A stretch of DNA of 10,601 nucleotides, from contig CAKPDW010000054.1 of assembly GCA_934149115.1 (NCBI GenBank), forward strand, positions 1 through 10,601, read 5' to 3'. Position 1 is the stretch's first letter; every line of letters starts with the position of its first letter. Positions 7,357 to 10,601 of this stretch are shown here, piece by piece. The notes under the pieces are model-generated. The model was not told the DNA's origin. It saw nothing but the letters and a program-made list of their open reading frames with translations, and made no database searches. A program made the translations under genes and the position numbers. Source of the stretch: an uncultured Clostridia bacterium. GTDB taxonomy: Bacteria; Bacillota; Clostridia; TANB77; CAG-508.

Positions 7357-8361
7357 ATGTCTACGAATATTATGGATTTAGAGAATGATTTAAAAAATCA
7401 AAACCTACATGGAATATATGTATTTTATGGTGAGGAAAAATATTTACAACAAGAATACTTAAAAAAAATAAAAAAAATATTTGGTGAATTAAGTCTTGGA
7501 ATAAATTATATTTTATTAGGAGAAAACAATATAGATACCCTAATAGATGATATAGAAACACCAGCATTTGGATATCCTAAAAAACTTATAGTGATAAGAG
7601 ATTCAAATCTTTTTAAAAAGGATTGCAAATCTCCAATGAAAGATAAATTTAAACAGTATGTAAAAGAGAACATAGATCTAATAGAAGAATCTTGTGTAAT
7701 AGTATTTATAGAAGAAACGGTACATAAATTTGATTTTTATAAAACATTAGAAAAAAATTCAATAATTATAGAGACAAAACCATTGAAACCATTAGAGATA
7801 AGAAATAAATTAAAGCGAATTTGTGCAATGTATAAAGTAAAAGTAAGTGACCAAAATGTAAATTATTTGATTGAAATTTCAGGTACTAATATGCAGAATT
7901 TAATTAATGAAATTAGAAAATTGATTGAATTTGCAGGAGAAAATGGAGAAATTCAAAAAGAAGATATTGATAAACTTTCAATAAAAGATATGCAAGCAAT
8001 TATATTTGATTTAACAGATTATTTGGGAAGTAAAAATACAGAAAAAGCTTTAACAATTTTAGGTAATCTGATATATAATAAAGAACCACTTCAAAAAATT
8101 ATAATAACATTGTACAATCATTTTAAAAAATTATATTTAACTAAACTTGCATTAGAAGAAAGGAGAGATTTGGTAGAAGCTTTATCACTAAAGCCAAATC
8201 AAGTATTTTTAACTAGTAAATATAAAAGACAAGCAGAATATTTTAAAACTAATGAATTAGAAGAAATTTTAAAAGAATTAATAGATTTAGATTATAAATC
8301 TAAAAATGGCATGATGGATTTAGATATAGGTTTAAAATCAGTAATTTGTAAAAATTGCTAA
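7357..8361 (+). CDS. holA: DNA polymerase III subunit delta
   Basis: HolA is the clamp-loader subunit that opens the beta sliding clamp during replication. The 334-residue length is normal. The N-terminal AAA+-like domain starts with GIYVFYGEEKYL (19-30), the family's degenerate nucleotide-site region; no functional Walker A is expected. FGYPKKLIVIRDSNLF (71-86) follows, then the lid region with SGTNMQNLINEIRKL (175-189), a conserved signature. The C-terminal collar domain has IFDLTDYLGSKN (216-227) and ends with DLDYKSKNGMMDLDIGL (310-326), typical of delta subunits. AAGGAG at 7345-7350 is six bases before the ATG. The 42-nt gap after the debranching enzyme holds no terminator, so it is probably carried on the same mRNA. 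The usual neighbour rpsT is not found downstream. Confidence 0.93.
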   Translation: MSTNIMDLENDLKNQNLHGIYVFYGEEKYLQQEYLKKIKKIFGELSLGINYILLGENNIDTLIDDIETPAFGYPKKLIVIRDSNLFKKDCKSPMKDKFKQYVKENIDLIEESCVIVFIEETVHKFDFYKTLEKNSIIIETKPLKPLEIRNKLKRICAMYKVKVSDQNVNYLIEISGTNMQNLINEIRKLIEFAGENGEIQKEDIDKLSIKDMQAIIFDLTDYLGSKNTEKALTILGNLIYNKEPLQKIIITLYNHFKKLYLTKLALEERRDLVEALSLKPNQVFLTSKYKRQAEYFKTNELEEILKELIDLDYKSKNGMMDLDIGLKSVICKNC

Positions 8362-8368
8362 TATAATA

Positions 8369-8397
8369 TTGAAAAATAATATATTAAAATATATAAT
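8369..8397 (+). promoter_or_regulatory. Sigma-A promoter for the membrane-anchored unknown gene
   Basis: TTGAAA (8369-8374) and a perfect TATAAT (8392-8397) are separated by exactly 17 bases in the gap after holA. The expected transcription start near 8404 gives a leader of about 30 bases containing AGGAG (8423-8427). This would allow strong, separate expression of the following gene. The region is so AT-rich that chance matches are common, but the spacing and both hexamers are good. Confidence 0.68.
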
Positions 8398-8433
8398 TTA
8401 ATAGAAGAAAATTTAACCAAAGAGGAGATAAGA

Positions 8434-9732
8434 ATGAAAAGAAAAAGAGGAATACCATTAGTAGCTTTAGTTATATTTATTGCATTATTGGTTGCAATAA
8501 TTGTAACATGTGTAATAATTTTAGGATTGAATAAAGATAATCAATCAGATAGCACAACTAATCAACAAGTAGCATCAAATCAAACGGCAGAGCCATCAAC
8601 ATCACCTGCGGAAGATGATAAGGGAGAAGAAATTGAATCAGAAGATTTAATTAATAGTGATACAGATATAGCTGATGCTTATAAATTAACAGGAAACAAA
8701 AAAACTTTTGCAAAATATGCAATATATGCATCAGGAGGGTTTGATGAAGAAAGTAATAATATAAGAAATGATTTAAAATTACAGTTAGCAATGGCACAAG
8801 TAACTAATTCAGATATGGACAAAGAAGGAAGCGCAAAATCTGTATCAAAAGACAAAGTTGAAAAATATGCAAAAGATATATTTGAAAATGCAGATGATAT
8901 AGAGTATAAAGATTTTAGTTTATATGATAGTGATACAAACTTTATAAATCAATATAAAACAACTGGTTACACATATGATAAAAATACTGCAAGTTATGAA
9001 ATACAAGAAAGTGATGTAGAAGAATCAACACCACCAGAAGTAACAGAAGTAATAACAAAAGCAGTAAAATATAATTCAAAAATGGAAATCTATGTAAAAC
9101 CGATTTTTACAGAACCATTTTTCTCTGAAGAAATAAATGCAGAAGGGTGTCAATTGTTTAAAAATTATGACTTCCAAATGAAAGAATTTCCTGAAGATGA
9201 TTTATTGAAAGCATTTGCATATTCAGATTATAAAGGAACATTAAGAACAGATTCAACACAAGATTTAGATGGATATGTATATAGTACACTTTCACAATAT
9301 GTTGATTTGAATGCTATAAAAGATTATAAATATACTTTTACTAAAACAGATGACGGATATAAATTAAAATCATTTGAGTTGGCTGATACAGATAATGCAA
9401 ATGAAAGTTCAACTTCTGAAAGTGTAACTCAAGAAATGTCAGAGCAAGATAAAGCTATGTTTAATTCAAGGTTAGAAGCTTTTATAGGTAGTGAAAAAAG
9501 ATCATCAGATGTTAAAATGTTAATTGAAACAATAATAACAACAAATGCATCAGCAACTGATGATAGCAGAATTATATCTGTAAAATTAGATGATGTGGAA
9601 GAAGATGGAAAAGATACAGATAAATTAAAAGAAATGGAAAATACAATTGAAGCAAGTAAAAAGTATGAAGTGAAAGCAACATATAAATCAAAATTAATAA
9701 CAAGTGTTACAATTACAACAATAACAGAATAA
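8434..9732 (+). CDS. Unrecognised membrane-anchored extracellular protein
   Basis: I do not recognise a characterised function. The 432-residue protein has a basic start (MKRKRG), one strong hydrophobic helix (about 7-32) without a lipobox, and a Ser/Thr/Asn/Asp/Glu-rich linker (about 33-78). An acidic soluble region (about 79-325) is followed by a second low-complexity spacer (about 326-340). The C-terminal module (about 341-432) begins MFNSRLEAFIGSEKRSSDV and ends with alternating hydrophobic residues of beta type. The topology suggests an uncleaved signal anchor with the bulk outside the membrane. The C-terminal module resembles, from memory, a repeatable domain in surface proteins of low-GC gut Clostridia, with a motif like FNS-x-FEAYEG-x(3)-G-x-NVK; this needs a profile search. 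There is no sortase motif. AGGAG sits six bases before the ATG, it has its own predicted promoter, and tandem terminators follow. Confidence 0.82.
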   Translation: MKRKRGIPLVALVIFIALLVAIIVTCVIILGLNKDNQSDSTTNQQVASNQTAEPSTSPAEDDKGEEIESEDLINSDTDIADAYKLTGNKKTFAKYAIYASGGFDEESNNIRNDLKLQLAMAQVTNSDMDKEGSAKSVSKDKVEKYAKDIFENADDIEYKDFSLYDSDTNFINQYKTTGYTYDKNTASYEIQESDVEESTPPEVTEVITKAVKYNSKMEIYVKPIFTEPFFSEEINAEGCQLFKNYDFQMKEFPEDDLLKAFAYSDYKGTLRTDSTQDLDGYVYSTLSQYVDLNAIKDYKYTFTKTDDGYKLKSFELADTDNANESSTSESVTQEMSEQDKAMFNSRLEAFIGSEKRSSDVKMLIETIITTNASATDDSRIISVKLDDVEEDGKDTDKLKEMENTIEASKKYEVKATYKSKLITSVTITTITE

Positions 9733-9740
9733 AAATATAA

Positions 9741-9781
9741 AAAAGAACAAATCTTTAGAAGTTTAGATTTGTTTTTTTTTA
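9741..9781 (+). terminator. Rho-independent terminator after the membrane-anchored unknown gene
   Basis: ACAAATCT (9747-9754) pairs with AGATTTGT (9765-9772) around a 10-base loop, and T residues run from 9772 to 9780. The A-rich flank on the left lets the stem lengthen and gives a weaker T-run on the opposite strand. It lies about 15 bases after the stop codon. Confidence 0.85.
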
Positions 9782-9808
9782 ATGGAATTTAAAAAATATT
9801 TCGTGTAT

Positions 9809-9849
9809 AAAAAAAGATTTAAGCTAAAAATTAACTTAAATCTTTTTTC
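9809..9849. terminator. Bidirectional terminator between convergent genes
   Basis: The stem joins the arm at 9816-9823 (GATTTAAG) to 9835-9842 (CTTAAATC). It extends outward through an A-run paired with a T-run and inward past one mismatch to a small loop. Read on either strand the hairpin ends in a run of T. It begins right after the stop of the minus-strand gene (9852-9854), so it should end that gene and back up the preceding plus-strand terminator. Confidence 0.82.
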
Positions 9850-9851
9850 TA

Positions 9852-10307
9852 TTAATTCTTTTTTTCTGAACTTTTCTTTTTTGACAGTGAAGTCTTTTTG
9901 GTTGTAGGCTTTGTTGATAATGCTGTATTAACTTTTTTTAATTCTTTTGTAATCTCATCTGAAATCGAAATTCCAGACTGTTCTAATAATTTATCGACTT
10001 TAAATGAAACTAAATTTAATTTTTTCAATATTTTCATTTCTAAATATACTTGCTGGATTTTAAATTCTAAATTACTTGTTAAAATGAAACCTATGACAAA
10101 AATAGAAACACCTGTAACAATCATTACAGTATTGGCAATTTGTCTAGATAGTTTAACAATTTCTGTTAGAAATTCTGAAAGTACATATGCACATATTAAT
10201 CCTAAAATCACAAAGAAGAAAATAAATAAGTATCTTCTTATTCGTGTAAATAAAATAGTTAATTTTAATTTTTTTTCATTATACATAATTGGCACCAATC
10301 TTCCCAT
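9852..10307 (-). CDS. Unrecognised two-helix membrane protein with lysine-rich tail
   Basis: I do not recognise this protein. As a 151-residue product it has a basic N-terminal stretch, two hydrophobic helices (about 27-48 and 60-80), a predicted amphipathic or coiled region (about 82-128, many Glu, Lys, Leu) and a Lys/Ser/Thr-rich, probably disordered end (about 130-151). By the positive-inside rule both termini would be cytoplasmic. The start is uncertain. From 10307 there is almost no leader after the predicted promoter and no Shine-Dalgarno site; the in-frame ATG at 10286 (144 residues) has GGTG six bases upstream and GGGAAG thirteen upstream, and I slightly favour it. The overlapping plus-strand reading frame at 9898-10311 lacks comparable protein features. 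The gene converges on the plus-strand unknown gene and diverges from spoIIIAA. Confidence 0.68.
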   Translation of the reverse strand: MGRLVPIMYNEKKLKLTILFTRIRRYLFIFFFVILGLICAYVLSEFLTEIVKLSRQIANTVMIVTGVSIFVIGFILTSNLEFKIQQVYLEMKILKKLNLVSFKVDKLLEQSGISISDEITKELKKVNTALSTKPTTKKTSLSKKKSSEKKN

Positions 10308-10322
10308 ATAAATTACAAGATA

Positions 10323-10351
10323 ATATTACTATATTTTACAATGTTCGTCAA
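10323..10351 (-). promoter_or_regulatory. Candidate sigma-A promoter for the minus-strand membrane protein
   Basis: On the minus strand TTGACG (10351-10346) is followed after 17 bases by TAATAT (10328-10323), matching consensus in five and four positions. The start would fall near 10316. That leaves about 8 bases before ATG 10307 but about 30 before ATG 10286, favouring the inner start codon. Confidence 0.55.
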
Positions 10352-10390
10352 TATAAAACAAAAAACAATATATTATTACTGGAGAACGGT

Positions 10391-10424
10391 TTGTTTTATG
10401 GATTATAAAATTATATTATACAGT
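10391..10424 (+). promoter_or_regulatory. Candidate promoter region for spoIIIAA
   Basis: TTGTTT (10391-10396) and TATTAT (10414-10419) are 17 bases apart, a fair sigma-A match. Overlapping it, TATACAGT (10417-10424) matches seven of eight positions of the sigma-E -10 consensus CATACANT, the factor that transcribes spoIIIA in Bacillus. No convincing sigma-E -35 is visible about 14 bases upstream, so which factor is used remains open. Confidence 0.42.
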
Positions 10425-10483
10425 TCTAAAAGGTATTTTATTGAATATATATATAGTACAAGCTAAGAAGAAAGGATGTTAAA

Positions 10484-10601
10484 ATGGAAATTCTAAAATA
10501 TTTATCTAAGAATATATATAATGTTTTAAATGTTCCAGCTGTCCTAGAAAAATTAGATACATTAGAAGAAATTAGATTAAGAGGTAATAAGAATATAATA
10601 C
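10484..10601 (+). CDS. spoIIIAA: Stage III sporulation protein AA, N-terminal fragment (runs off window)
   Basis: SpoIIIAA is the ATPase of the SpoIIIA-SpoIIQ channel that connects the mother cell and forespore after engulfment; it resembles secretion-system ATPases. Only 39 codons are inside the window, beginning MEILKYLSKNIYNVL and continuing to LEEIRLRGNKNII. The EEIRLR element followed by a basic/Asn stretch is the characteristic start of this family, and its position about 28 residues from the Met is right. AAAGGA (10471-10476) lies seven bases before the ATG. The ATPase motifs are beyond the edge and cannot be checked. The gene stands alone on its side of a divergent intergenic region, consistent with being the first gene of a spoIIIA operon. 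The call rests on a short match but I know no better alternative. Confidence 0.75.
   Translation, partial: MEILKYLSKNIYNVLNVPAVLEKLDTLEEIRLRGNKNII

Noticed and set aside
8362..8400. Possible terminator after holA in the ATATATT-rich stretch
   Set aside because: Only short self-complementary AT runs are present, with no stable GC-containing stem and no T-run; the stretch is better read as a promoter.
10288..10299. TTGGCAC resembling a sigma-54 -24 element
   Set aside because: No TTGC-type -12 element follows at the required spacing, and the sequence is explained as part of a coding region and a small inverted repeat.
9898..10311. Plus-strand open frame of 137 codons opposite the minus-strand membrane protein
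   Set aside because: It has no ribosome site, would start inside the antisense of a better candidate, and ends near the divergent gene start. Its composition reads like the reverse of an AT-rich membrane protein gene, whereas the minus strand gives helices, a charged region and a fitting terminator.
1..10601. CRISPR array, tRNA, transposon, toxin-antitoxin or defence system
   Set aside because: I saw no regularly spaced repeats, no cloverleaf-like gene, no transposase or integrase motifs, no terminal repeats, and every substantial gene is accounted for by housekeeping, surface or membrane proteins.

Overview
The window is about 10.6 kb of very AT-rich DNA (by eye under 30% GC). It has tight same-strand gene packing, purine-rich Shine-Dalgarno sites (AGGAGG, AAGGAG), A/T-ended codons and the N-terminal part of a spoIIIA gene. 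Together these point to a low-GC Firmicute of class Clostridia from a lineage with sporulation genes. The pilin-like protein and the unknown membrane-anchored protein look like families I associate with uncultured gut Clostridia; that is an impression, not a search result.

Layout. (1) 1-936 is the C-terminal 311 residues of polynucleotide phosphorylase (pnp), followed 37 nt later, with no visible terminator, by a membrane family 2 glycosyltransferase (974-2197). A strong hairpin terminator (2205-2247) closes this unit. (2) A near-consensus sigma-A promoter with an extended -10 (2304-2332) starts a second unit: a small type IV pilin-like protein, murB, a membrane-anchored YvcK/CofD-like protein, an archaeal-type glycogen debranching enzyme and holA (DNA polymerase III delta). 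Gaps are short, each gene has a good ribosome site, and I see no internal terminator. (3) A further sigma-A-type promoter (8369-8397) precedes an unrecognised membrane-anchored extracellular protein (8434-9732), which ends in two tandem hairpins. (4) A short unrecognised two-helix membrane protein lies on the minus strand (9852-10307). (5) Divergent from it, spoIIIAA begins at 10484 and runs off the window.

How the genes fit together. MurB makes UDP-MurNAc from UDP-GlcNAc-enolpyruvate. YvcK proteins bind UDP-GlcNAc and link carbon status to wall synthesis. The debranching enzyme releases glucose from storage glycogen. The second unit therefore combines wall-precursor supply and carbon storage, with holA as a housekeeping passenger. 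The usual Firmicute order murB-rapZ-yvcK-whiA is altered: rapZ and whiA are absent, and the yvcK product has lost most of the usual DDGGSSG loop.

I see no tRNA, rRNA, CRISPR array, insertion sequence, phage gene or defence system. No intergenic stretch exceeds 300 nt. Most of the window is ordinary chromosomal housekeeping DNA. The least explained parts are the YvcK variant, the pilin-like leader gene, the unknown surface protein and the unknown minus-strand membrane protein.
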